Of a DNA stretch of 60,533 nt, positions 53,006 through 60,533 are shown piece after piece. Below the pieces are notes generated by a model. It was not told the origin of the DNA, did no database searches, and was given only the letters and a program-made list of their open reading frames with translations. The stretch lies in contig CALWEL010000008.1 of assembly GCA_944377305.1 (NCBI GenBank), positions 1 to 60,533 on the forward strand, in the 5' to 3' direction. This stretch comes from an uncultured Clostridia bacterium. Lineage in GTDB: Bacteria; Bacillota; Clostridia; Christensenellales; UBA1242. Each line of letters opens with the position of its first letter. Within the stretch, counting starts at the first letter, position 1. A program made the translations under genes and the position numbers.

Positions 53006-53620
53006 ATGAAAAATTTTTTTAAAAAAATCAAAATTACTTCATTAATATTTAATATAATTTGCTTAATCTTTGGAATTTGTTTGATCTTTTTCCCAGAGAC
53101 CACTAAATATGCAATAATTTTGTTATTCGGGTTAGGATTGTCTTTTTGCGGTATTATAGAAATCATCAATTACTTTCTCTACGGCTATGAAAGTCTTGGA
53201 TTTTGGATAGGATGCATTGATATTTTATTTGGAATAATTGTGGCTTCATCTGCAAATATACTAACCAATATTGACGTTTTCGCTTTTGTAGTCGGAACGC
53301 TATTTGTGTTCGCGTCTTTAAACAAAATGCAAAAATCGCTCAACTATAGACGTCTGAATGCGAAAAATTGGTGGATAGATACGATTTTCGCACTTGTTAT
53401 TTTAATTTTAGGAATTATGATCGTTGCCAATCCTTTTGAAAGTGAATATATATTCAATATTTTCTTAGGACTTGCAATCATATTCAATTCCTTGATGGAA
53501 ATTATTGCTAACATAATAGTAACGACTAGGCTAAAAAAAATAAAGCATAATCTAAAAGACTTGGTAAAAAAAGAAATCATAATAGATCTAGATGAGGATG
53601 ACTATACGATTGAAAAATAA
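53006..53620 (+). CDS. DUF308/HdeD-family membrane protein
   Basis: 204 residues behind AAAGGGG. Six hydrophobic helices in two sets of three, with the HdeD-type pattern (LIFNIICLIFGICLIFFPETTKYAIILLFGLGLSFCGIIEI, and later LVILILGIMIVANPFESEYIFNIFLGLAIIFNSLMEI). The cytoplasmic tail is basic, then acidic. In enterobacteria HdeD relates to acid tolerance; a role here is not known. Terminator at 53660. Confidence 0.8.
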   Translation: MKNFFKKIKITSLIFNIICLIFGICLIFFPETTKYAIILLFGLGLSFCGIIEIINYFLYGYESLGFWIGCIDILFGIIVASSANILTNIDVFAFVVGTLFVFASLNKMQKSLNYRRLNAKNWWIDTIFALVILILGIMIVANPFESEYIFNIFLGLAIIFNSLMEIIANIIVTTRLKKIKHNLKDLVKKEIIIDLDEDDYTIEK

Positions 53621-53659
53621 ATAATTAAAACGTCCCTATTATAAATTATCTAATAACAT

Positions 53660-53680
53660 AAAACTGCAGTTTTATTTTTT
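53660..53680 (+). terminator. Terminator of the DUF308 gene
   Basis: Palindrome AAAACTGCAGTTTT followed by ATTTTTT. Confidence 0.6.
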
Positions 53681-53754
53681 AAAGAGTATGGCTTAATTAT
53701 TTTACTATATAGTAAAGAAGGAATATGAAATGACATTATGTCAATTTTATTTTT

Positions 53755-54069
53755 TTATCTAGGCACGAAACTATTGCAAGGCGCAACAGATATAGCGCTT
53801 CCTACAAAGATTCCGTTTGAAAAACATTCGCCTTCACGATTAAAGATGCAGGTGTCACTATCGCAAGTAATATTCATATTTTTGCAATGATGATATGGAG
53901 CAATGTCTGGCTCGTGACTGAACATATCAAGTGAAACATCTTCAATATGCTTATCCTTATCAATAGATAGATCGCCACAATCTGCACTCGAATTTATACT
54001 AAGATTGGCACGCGTACACTTTGCTCTATCATTATATATACAACTATATTTTCTACAAACAACATCCAT
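53755..54069 (-). CDS. DUF1540-like protein with two Cys-containing units
   Basis: 104 residues from ATG 54069 (weak AGG site); the TTG-initiated frame to 54111 is less likely. Two copies of a C.....C.yN....C......I.v.......C pattern are visible: CRKYSCIYNDRAKCTRANLSI and CDSDTCIFNREGECFSNGIFV...CNSF. This is the DUF1540 plan, small Cys-rich proteins of Bacillota with unknown function, possibly metal-binding. The linker contains HHC. Confidence 0.7.
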   Translation of the reverse strand: MDVVCRKYSCIYNDRAKCTRANLSINSSADCGDLSIDKDKHIEDVSLDMFSHEPDIAPYHHCKNMNITCDSDTCIFNREGECFSNGIFVGSAISVAPCNSFVPR

Positions 54070-54285
54070 ACCTATATTTTTCTCAAAAATGCATAATTTA
54101 TACAAAATCAAGGTTTTAAAATATATATAGGTTAAAATTTTATTTTTTTAATATTTTGTTATCAAAAAAATCAATTTTTCCATATCAAATCGCTAACTTT
54201 TAATTTTTTTTCATTTTAGTATGATCATAAATTTTTATCCCTCAATATTTTTAACTTCATCTTTACATACCTAAACAATATAAAA

Positions 54286-54314
54286 TTGACAATTTATTTT
54301 CAATGTGCTAAACT
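54286..54314 (+). promoter_or_regulatory. rplI promoter
   Basis: TTGACA (54286-54291), 17 bp, TAAACT (54309-54314), then AGGAG before ATG 54331. Confidence 0.8.
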
Positions 54315-54330
54315 AATAATAGGAGTAAAT

Positions 54331-54774
54331 ATGAAAATAATATTGATAAAAGACTTGAAAGGAAAAGGTAAAGCAGGTGACATAATTGATGTCAATCCGA
54401 ATTATGCAAACAATGTGCTAATCAAGCAAGGTATTGCAAAAGTGGCCAATGCTAGCAATCTAAACGACCACAAAGGTCAGATCGAAGCAAAAGAATTTCA
54501 TCACGCAGAACTAGTGAAGGAATATCAAGCGATCGCTGGCAAAATCAGAAACAAAGTGTACAATTTCACCCTCAGTGTAGGCTCCAACGGAAAAGCTTTC
54601 GGTTCGATCACGAAACAGGAAATCATCAATGCGTTAAATAGTGATGGTATAAAAATTGAAAAAAATCAAATAAAAGATTTCCCTACTATCAAAGGAATCG
54701 GCCAATACAAAATTACCCTTCAATTGATAAAAGAAGTTTCGGTTGATGTCATCGCAAATGTGAATATTAAATAA
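54331..54774 (+). CDS. rplI: 50S ribosomal protein L9
   Basis: 147 residues, usual. Start MKIILIKDLKGKGKAGDIIDVNPNYANNVLIKQGIAKVA, the N-terminal rRNA-binding domain; then the long connecting helix and C-terminal domain (GSITKQEIINAL, TLQLIKEVSVDVIANV). I reject the 15-codon upstream extension: it lies in the promoter. L9 is often near rpsF, ssb, rpsR or dnaB; here it is alone. Confidence 0.96.
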   Translation: MKIILIKDLKGKGKAGDIIDVNPNYANNVLIKQGIAKVANASNLNDHKGQIEAKEFHHAELVKEYQAIAGKIRNKVYNFTLSVGSNGKAFGSITKQEIINALNSDGIKIEKNQIKDFPTIKGIGQYKITLQLIKEVSVDVIANVNIK

Positions 54775-54954
54775 TCGTATTTCAAATGATACTAATTTTA
54801 TAAATATAATACATAAATTAAAAGAATATTAGAATAACTTGAAAAGCTAATAGTATATCTTAAAAAATTTTATCTTTTATTAAATGAAAATTCTTTATAT
54901 TGTCTAATAACATTACATTTTTAGGTTTTATAGATTTATGATTCATTAATATAA

Positions 54955-54985
54955 AATAACACAATGCATAAATATACGCATTGTG
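54955..54985 (-). terminator. glyS terminator
   Basis: CACAATGC/GCATTGTG (54978-54985 with 54960-54967), T-rich on the minus strand. Confidence 0.75.
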
Positions 54986-54992
54986 CTTTATT

Positions 54993-56357
54993 TTAATATT
55001 TTATTTTTTCAGCAATATAGTTTATCAAATCGTCAATTTTTAAGCGAATTTGTTCCATTGTATCACGGTCTCGAATCGTCACTGTATCATTATCTAATGT
55101 ATCAAAATCAATCGTCACACACATTGGAGTACCTATTTCATCCTGACGGCGATAACGCTTGCCAATGCTACCCGCTTCATCATAAGTCACCATAAAATAT
55201 TTTGACAATTTTGTATAGACGTCCATCGCTTTTTCACTCAAATTTTTTTGAAGAGGTAAAATTGCCACCTTATATGGTGCGATCGCTGGATGGAAATGCA
55301 TAACTACTCGAGTTTCACCGTTCTCCAATTTTTCTTCATCATACGCCTCGCACATAACTGCAAGAGTCAACCTATCTGCTCCTATAGAATATTCTATGAC
55401 ATTCGGTATATGTTTTTCGTTTGTATACGGGTCTAGATAGAGCATTGATTTTCCACTATATTCTTGATGTCTACTTAGATCCCAATCTCCTCTATGGTGG
55501 ATTCCATTTAATTCTTCCCACCCGATAGGATAGAGGTATTGAATATCTGAAGCAGCCTTCGCGTAATGTGCTAATTTGTCGTGGTCGTGGAATCTCAAGT
55601 GATCTGCTTTGAATCCCAGCGAAAGCAAGAAATCCATTGCCTTTTTCTTGTACTCTTCGTAGTATTTCATACTCTCATCAGCACGGCAAAACCACTGATG
55701 TTCCATCTGCTCAAATTCAATCGTCCTGAAGGTAAAATTGCCAGGTGTCACCTCATTTCTGAATGCCTTACCGATCTGAGCAATGCCGAAAGGTACTTTT
55801 GCACGCATACTGCGCTGAACATTGAGAAAATTTACGAATTCGCCCTGAGCGGTCTCCGGGCGAAGATAAATAAGATTTTGACTCTCGTCTGTCACTCCAC
55901 GCGAAGTAGAAAACATCAGATTAAAATTCCTTATAGGTGTCCAATCGCATTTTCCACATTTTGGACAACTGATATGATGCTCTTTGATATAATTCTCCAT
56001 CTCTTCATTGCTCATCAGATCTGGATTAACTTTCCCTTTGCTATGCTCTTCAATGAGATTGTCTGCCCTGTGTCTAGTTTTGCAATTCTTACAATCCATT
56101 TTTGGATCAGAAAAACTTGCAGTATGTCCACTGGCATCCCAAACTCTACTATTCATAAATATGTCCGCATCTACACCAAACGAATTGTGCGCTTCTTGCA
56201 CAAACTTTTTCCACCACGCACGCTTGATGTTATTCTTCAACTCAACTCCCACAGGACCATAATCCCAAGTATTTGCAAGCCCATCATAGATATCGCTACC
56301 CGGAAATATAAATCCGCGATTTTTACTCAAATTCACTATTTTATCAAAATTTCCCAT
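54993..56357 (-). CDS. glyS: Glycyl-tRNA synthetase (homodimeric, class II)
   Basis: 454 residues, AAGGAG site. Eukaryote/Bacillota-type single chain (also called GlyQS). Seen: RGFIFPGSDIYDGLANTWDYGPVGVELK, the zinc-like pair CKNC and CPKC, motif 2 GKAFRNEVTPGNFTFRTIEFEQMEHQWF, and IEYSIGADRLTLAVM (motif 3). It charges tRNA-Gly. Controlled by the T-box at 56490-56645. Confidence 0.97.
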   Translation of the reverse strand: MGNFDKIVNLSKNRGFIFPGSDIYDGLANTWDYGPVGVELKNNIKRAWWKKFVQEAHNSFGVDADIFMNSRVWDASGHTASFSDPKMDCKNCKTRHRADNLIEEHSKGKVNPDLMSNEEMENYIKEHHISCPKCGKCDWTPIRNFNLMFSTSRGVTDESQNLIYLRPETAQGEFVNFLNVQRSMRAKVPFGIAQIGKAFRNEVTPGNFTFRTIEFEQMEHQWFCRADESMKYYEEYKKKAMDFLLSLGFKADHLRFHDHDKLAHYAKAASDIQYLYPIGWEELNGIHHRGDWDLSRHQEYSGKSMLYLDPYTNEKHIPNVIEYSIGADRLTLAVMCEAYDEEKLENGETRVVMHFHPAIAPYKVAILPLQKNLSEKAMDVYTKLSKYFMVTYDEAGSIGKRYRRQDEIGTPMCVTIDFDTLDNDTVTIRDRDTMEQIRLKIDDLINYIAEKIKY

Positions 56358-56489
56358 ACTTTCTCCTTTTTTATATTTTTATTTTAATTTTTCTTTTTCA
56401 TATAATTTTTGTTCTATTTTTTTAGTAATTTAATTGACTGGTAGGTAAATTTTCGCTTCAAGTACAAAAACTGTTTTTCTATCTAAAAA

Positions 56490-56645
56490 TCAAAAACCCT
56501 ATGCAAAAATATTGCATAGGGACGGTATCACCGCGGTTCCACCCTAATTGGTATAATAATATACCCACCTTAATTGTATCCTACGCATACCTGCGAGTGT
56601 CACTTTCACACTTCCTAGCAAATCGCCACTTTGCTCATCGGATTT
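56490..56645 (-). promoter_or_regulatory. T-box riboswitch (glycine) upstream of glyS
   Basis: The T-box antiterminator bulge AATTAGGGTGGAACCGCGG lies at 56531-56549 on the minus strand. It is followed by the competing terminator (stem 56497-56506 with 56512-56521) and TTTTT. Upstream, 56550-56640 forms a compact stem-I-like part (AGTGTGAAAGTGACACT). Uncharged tRNA-Gly would favour antitermination. I did not fix the specifier codon. The element starts right after the stop of the 1136-residue gene. Confidence 0.93.
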
Positions 56646-56647
56646 TA

Positions 56648-59600
56648 TTAAATTTTTGCGCCAACATTGATTTTCGCACGTCTTTCATTCATTATCTGGT
56701 GCTCTTTCAACATTTTTTCAGCTTGCACAATCTGTCTTTTATATTTTACGTATCTATCACTAGTGCTTCTGCCTGCACTTTTGAGTAAATGCAGATCCTT
56801 TCGTATCAGATCTTCCAAATCCTTGATCTTGTCATCTATATCGTCGATCATTTCTTCATCTGGACCATAATACATTTTATCTAATTTATTCAATTCTGAA
56901 ATTCTATTTAACAACGTCTCCAAATTTCCACGATTCAATCTTGTCTTCGTACTAACAGTATTTTCGGAAGAATTGCTAGAATTTGATTGTTCCTCAATTG
57001 ATCGCTCTGAATGTTCTCGTTCTATCGGCTGTTCAGTATTAGCATTTTCTGCCATTTCACTATTATCAACAGCTACCTCAGGTTGCTGGATTTCGGCAAC
57101 AGAGTCTGTTTCATTTGTAGAATTGATAGTTTCATTGTCAATCTCAAAGTTTGCAGATTTGATCAACGTATTACCATTTTCATATTCATAACTAGGCAGT
57201 GCTTTTCCATAATTATAAATCTTTTGGGTTATAATATTTAATACTCGTTCCATTGGCACATTTTCTTTCTGTGTCTTATCTGAAATGATCTCATTCATCA
57301 AATTAGTAGTACTGAAAATTTTTCCGTCATAAGTAAATTGATTTTTTTGAGGATTATAGTCTAAATGTGAAATAAACTCTTTCTCATCCGCCGAAAAATA
57401 ATCTTTAAACTCATCTTCTTGCTCAATGATATCCCCAAACTCTTTGAACGCAATCAGACCCTTCATTAAATAAACTTTATCTGTAACGACATCAAATTCT
57501 GGATTTTTTTCGTGCTCTTTGCCAAATGAAATATAATTGTTTGACTTTTCTTTGTATTCTCTCAGTTTATTTTCTAATTCCGCTTTTTTAATAGGGTCGT
57601 TTTTTGCTCCACGTCTTAATTTTTTAATTTCTTTTTCCAGCGCTTGCATCTCTTGTCTATACTTGCTAAATAATGGGGCATTTGCAGGTGTGACTTCAGC
57701 CTTACCATCCACCACTCTAAAGTCTGCATAAAACTTCGTGGTTGCAAAATCATCTGTCTTTTCCTCTATTTTTTTCATTCTATCTAAAAATACGCCTAAA
57801 TACTGAGCTCTACTTTTTCTGGTCAATGATTTATATTCATCTTCTGACATAGTTCGAATGCGCTTGTCAATTTCAGCTTGAAGTTTTCTCCCCTTAAGTC
57901 CTGCAATTTCTGGATCGGATGAAGATAAAATTTGATTTTTTACATAATCTTTCAAAATATCATAATTTGATTGAGTCAATTTGTCTTGAGTTTGAGAATA
58001 CAACTCTGACAAATCATCGTTAATCTCATCGCTAAAATGTTTTCTATTTTCATCTACTCTATCCGTATATTGATAATTTTTTCGATTAATTCTAAAACCT
58101 TTTATTGCCTCTACTATCGATTTTCCTATAGGATAAGCAACGAGCCCAGCAAATACTCCAAGCACAGCAACTGGCGCAATAGCCAAAGCAAATACTCCAC
58201 CCAATGAAAATAGTGAGGCTGTGGCAATAAATAAATTTTTAAGTCCCTTTCCAATTTCTCTTCCTATTGCTGCTTTTGTATTGTATTTAGGTCCACCAGT
58301 AAATCGTCCAGTCCTAGCATCATAAATTAAATTATCTTTGCCAAAATATTTATACTGCTGGAGATCATTGGCAGGATCTGGAATTGTTTTGATAGTAGAG
58401 AGAGAATATCTTTTCTTTTGCTGATCTAACTCAACAAGATTGCCTTCATCGTCTACAACTTTATCAATAACATATTGTCCATTTTTATATTTTTCTACAA
58501 ATTCAGCATTTGTTTGTTTGATTATCTCAGTTTTTTCATCTTGGTCCTTTTCAATCTTTTCAAAATATCCTGTATAAATATAATCTATAGTGCCATCCTC
58601 TTTTAATTTAGGATAATTTAACAACTCCGCCGATTCTATCATCTGATTATTACTACTGGTCTGAATCAAATCACATTCCATCATTGGCTTTGAAGTTAAT
58701 TTAATTTTGATAGCATTATTTAATTTCAACTCTTTACCTTGTATTGATATAGATGAACTTGTTTTGAAAGCATCTTTATCAACAATAATCCCTTTGAATT
58801 CTGAGGTCGGTTCAAACAAAACAAAATAGGCATCAAAATCTGTATCATAAAATCCAACAAATTCATAACAATTTGGTCTGACCGTTTTATTCTCTTCCAC
58901 ATATCTTCCATCTTTTATACGTAGATAGGTGCCATCTTTCATTATTTCATTAGCATCAGTATTAACTTGCATAGTCCTAACATTGCTAAATATTAAACTT
59001 GTTTGTTCAATCGTCAACGGCTCCAATTCTCGTTGATAAGTCTCACCATCTTCTTCAGTGACGAAGATCAGAGCTTGCCCTACAAAACGATTAGGGTTAG
59101 TCAAAAATTCTTCTTTATCTATCTGTCCGCCAGCACCACCTGTACTGTCTATAAAATGCAAATTAGAAATTGGTATCAAAGTAGGTACCGATTCCCCTTT
59201 GAATATAACCTTGATATAATCTCCTCTACCTTGCCTATTTACTTCATAATTTGAGATATCTAAAAGATTTTGGTTCTCATCTCTATATGAAAATTGTTCA
59301 GAATATTTTGTATCTAAATCTAAATCAATTTCGTTAATTTCACCATTGGCTTCAATATTAAAAGAGTGTAATTTCAAATTCTCAATATCTATTTGTTCTC
59401 TTGCTTTTACTTCTCCGACAGAACAAGTTGACGAAGTAAAAATCTTAGTAACATAAATATTATCGATTGTATATAGATCTCTATCTCTAATAATTGACAA
59501 AAGATCTACATCCCTATTGAAACGTACAACATCTTCAAAAGAAACAAATCTGCCCGCATCATAAAATCCTATTTGATCCTTTCTTAAAAATTTCATATTT

Positions 59601-60058
59601 GGGTCATTACTTAACTCTACATAAACGTACGGATCAGAATTGTTGAATCCAATACTTTTTTTTATTTCAACAGCACGCTTGAGTCCATCTTCTACTCTGT
59701 CTTCGCTACCATCTTCTTTAACTCCGTTTAAATCTCTTGACACATAAATATCCGGTATTTCATTTGTACGTGTATAAATCTCTGTATCATTGTCTACCGA
59801 ACTTCCAAGCAATAGATTATTGTTGTTATCAACAGCCATAAGATGAATCATTTCATCTCGTTTTTGTCTATCTAACAAATTATTAAATTCGTTTATTGAA
59901 TTAATATGTCTATATCTTGAATCGTTAATATATTCTACAATATTGGAAAGTGATACATATCTAATATTTGAACCAATTCGTACGCGCGCGAAAACATTAG
60001 ATAAATTCTCATTATTACCTCTATATGCTTCAAACTCATTAATGAATTGTGTAGCCAT
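56648..60058 (-). CDS. Large unrecognised protein (1136 residues) with a central hydrophobic hairpin
   Basis: Start ATG has a GAGGT site. No signal peptide. Residues 1-600 are beta-rich and acidic, with repeated blocks that describe a small domain several times (YVSLSNIVEYIND, YVELSNDPNMKFLRKDQI, FVSFEDVVRFN, IPISNLHFIDS), which suggests tandem SH3/Tudor-like modules. About residues 598-650 (58260-58110) form a hydrophobic Ala/Gly/Val hairpin (LFIATASLFSLGGVFALAIAPVAVLGVFAGLVAYPIG), the only membrane candidate. Residues ~670-880 and the end are charged and helical/coiled-coil-like. A low-complexity Glu/Asn/Ser linker (about 1000-1060) precedes the last helical part. I cannot name it. Confidence 0.8.
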   Translation of the reverse strand: MATQFINEFEAYRGNNENLSNVFARVRIGSNIRYVSLSNIVEYINDSRYRHINSINEFNNLLDRQKRDEMIHLMAVDNNNNLLLGSSVDNDTEIYTRTNEIPDIYVSRDLNGVKEDGSEDRVEDGLKRAVEIKKSIGFNNSDPYVYVELSNDPNMKFLRKDQIGFYDAGRFVSFEDVVRFNRDVDLLSIIRDRDLYTIDNIYVTKIFTSSTCSVGEVKAREQIDIENLKLHSFNIEANGEINEIDLDLDTKYSEQFSYRDENQNLLDISNYEVNRQGRGDYIKVIFKGESVPTLIPISNLHFIDSTGGAGGQIDKEEFLTNPNRFVGQALIFVTEEDGETYQRELEPLTIEQTSLIFSNVRTMQVNTDANEIMKDGTYLRIKDGRYVEENKTVRPNCYEFVGFYDTDFDAYFVLFEPTSEFKGIIVDKDAFKTSSSISIQGKELKLNNAIKIKLTSKPMMECDLIQTSSNNQMIESAELLNYPKLKEDGTIDYIYTGYFEKIEKDQDEKTEIIKQTNAEFVEKYKNGQYVIDKVVDDEGNLVELDQQKKRYSLSTIKTIPDPANDLQQYKYFGKDNLIYDARTGRFTGGPKYNTKAAIGREIGKGLKNLFIATASLFSLGGVFALAIAPVAVLGVFAGLVAYPIGKSIVEAIKGFRINRKNYQYTDRVDENRKHFSDEINDDLSELYSQTQDKLTQSNYDILKDYVKNQILSSSDPEIAGLKGRKLQAEIDKRIRTMSEDEYKSLTRKSRAQYLGVFLDRMKKIEEKTDDFATTKFYADFRVVDGKAEVTPANAPLFSKYRQEMQALEKEIKKLRRGAKNDPIKKAELENKLREYKEKSNNYISFGKEHEKNPEFDVVTDKVYLMKGLIAFKEFGDIIEQEDEFKDYFSADEKEFISHLDYNPQKNQFTYDGKIFSTTNLMNEIISDKTQKENVPMERVLNIITQKIYNYGKALPSYEYENGNTLIKSANFEIDNETINSTNETDSVAEIQQPEVAVDNSEMAENANTEQPIEREHSERSIEEQSNSSNSSENTVSTKTRLNRGNLETLLNRISELNKLDKMYYGPDEEMIDDIDDKIKDLEDLIRKDLHLLKSAGRSTSDRYVKYKRQIVQAEKMLKEHQIMNERRAKINVGAKI

Positions 60059-60430
60059 AATTACCTCTTATCTTGATTATAACATAAAGTAAATCAAAAA
60101 TCAATATATCCATCCTTAAAAATAAAAAATGAATAATTCAAAATAAAAACTTATATTTTATATGTCTAATACCTAATTAGATCGTTAAATTTTTCAGACG
60201 AGTACTATAAATGCAATTTTTGATACTAAATTTTACACTAAATTTTTTTAAAAAACAAAAATACTAGTTTGATACCTTAACGAACACTACTATGTATTGC
60301 AGTTTTGGTGCCTCTGAGCAGGGAGAGTATCGTTAAAAACATACCAAAACTGGTATGTTTTAGCGTCACGAGTACGAATGTTTACCCGTGCTGACATCGT
60401 AGGTGAAACCTTGGTTCGAGCCCTAAATAC
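60059..60430. other. Non-coding stretch with tRNA-like and hairpin elements
   Basis: The first half is plain AT-rich. From about 60300 the sequence becomes less AT-rich and structured: an 11-bp hairpin (60336-60346 with 60351-60361), a GTCACG/CGTGCTGAC imperfect stem (60365-60394), and GGTTCGAGCCCTA (60413-60425). The last element is an inverted exact copy of the T arm of the tRNA-Asn at 60469-60481. It may be a degenerate tRNA or a mobile-element end. Confidence 0.4.
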
Positions 60431-60453
60431 AAAAAAAGACTGCATAGCAGTCT
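60431..60453 (-). terminator. Terminator below the tRNA-Asn
   Basis: AGACTGC/GCAGTCT (60437-60443 with 60447-60453) with TTTTTTT on the minus strand. Confidence 0.8.
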
Positions 60454-60456
60454 AAA

Positions 60457-60533
60457 TGGCGCCCCGAGTAGGGCTCGAACCTACAACCTATCGGTTAACA
60501 GCCCAATCGTACCTATCTATTTTATAGGGGTTT
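60457..60533 (-). tRNA. tRNA-Asn (GTT): intact 3' part, abnormal 5' part at window edge
   Basis: The 3' part is convincing: anticodon loop CTGTTAA, T arm GTAGGTTCGAGCCCTAC, acceptor TCGGGGC, G, encoded CCA (60457-60459). The 5' part does not fold: the acceptor arm would read ACCCCTA rather than GCCCCGA, the D arm lacks a stem, and one extra G precedes the anticodon loop (TTGGGCTGTTAA). So this is either a degenerate gene or the displaced 3' end of a tRNA used as attachment site, with foreign DNA to the right. Confidence 0.6.

Noticed and set aside
1..60533. CRISPR arrays and insertion sequences
   Set aside because: No regularly spaced repeats with unique spacers, no cas genes and no intact transposase seen in the window.

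Overview
The window looks like chromosome from an AT-rich, low-GC Gram-positive bacterium (Bacillota, most likely an uncultured gut-type Clostridia lineage). Signs of this are strong GGAGG-type ribosome binding sites on many genes, a T-box in front of glyS, AddAB instead of RecBCD, Mini-III RNase, YycJ/WalJ, a SigH-like sigma factor, YjzC and DUF1540 small proteins, rubrerythrin, and InlB B-repeat surface proteins. TGA is used as a stop (for example in the ATGA overlaps at 29506 and 42820), so this is not a code-4 Mollicute. The assignment is inferred from gene content; no marker gene was searched.

Layout. 1-3.5 kb: the start of a surface-repeat protein cut by the window edge, a Cys-rich micro-protein, an unknown protein, and hflX with a leader ORF. 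3.5-5.7 kb: an accessory patch with a toxin-like/immunity-like pair, then tRNA-Ala and tRNA-Ile. 5.9-12.8 kb: rubrerythrin, WalJ, an MmcQ-like protein, a frameshifted gene, a membrane glycosyltransferase and a SpoU methyltransferase. 13.0-15.7 kb: secA. 15.9-25.4 kb: a 3169-residue surface protein, beta-helix plus many InlB B-repeats, with a base composition visibly richer in G+C than its neighbours. 25.7-29.9 kb: an information-processing operon mrnC-rlmB-sigma-dnaX-ybaB-recR. 30-37.3 kb: two small proteins and addBA. 37.5-39.7 kb: YjzC, a candidate structured RNA, tRNA-Ser, two unknown genes. 40.2-48.8 kb: two divergent operons for a nucleotide-activated amino sugar and its transfer to a lipid carrier. 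48.8-50.1 kb: PH-like and LRR-like proteins. 50.2-56.6 kb: leuS with an attenuator-like leader, a DUF308 protein, a DUF1540-like protein, rplI, and glyS with its T-box. 56.6-60.1 kb: an unrecognised 1136-residue protein. The right edge holds the 3' part of a tRNA-Asn.

How the genes work together. In the 40-49 kb cluster, RfbA and RfbB would make dTDP-4-keto-6-deoxyglucose and the WecE-like enzyme would aminate it. An ArnC/GtrB-like transferase would load the sugar on a polyprenyl phosphate, two small EamA proteins resembling ArnE/ArnF could flip it, and a multi-spanning protein could be the external transferase. An ATP-grasp ligase and an extended SDR may decorate it. This is an Arn-like pathway rebuilt from dTDP sugar genes, and is the most system-like novelty in the window.

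A second theme is gene expression. At least four transcription units (walJ, the 522-residue glycosyltransferase, mrnC, addB) have a good sigma-A promoter whose predicted start falls on or next to the start codon, with no ribosome binding site. That suggests leaderless mRNAs. Others (hflX, leuS, glyS, tRNA-Ser) have long structured leaders.
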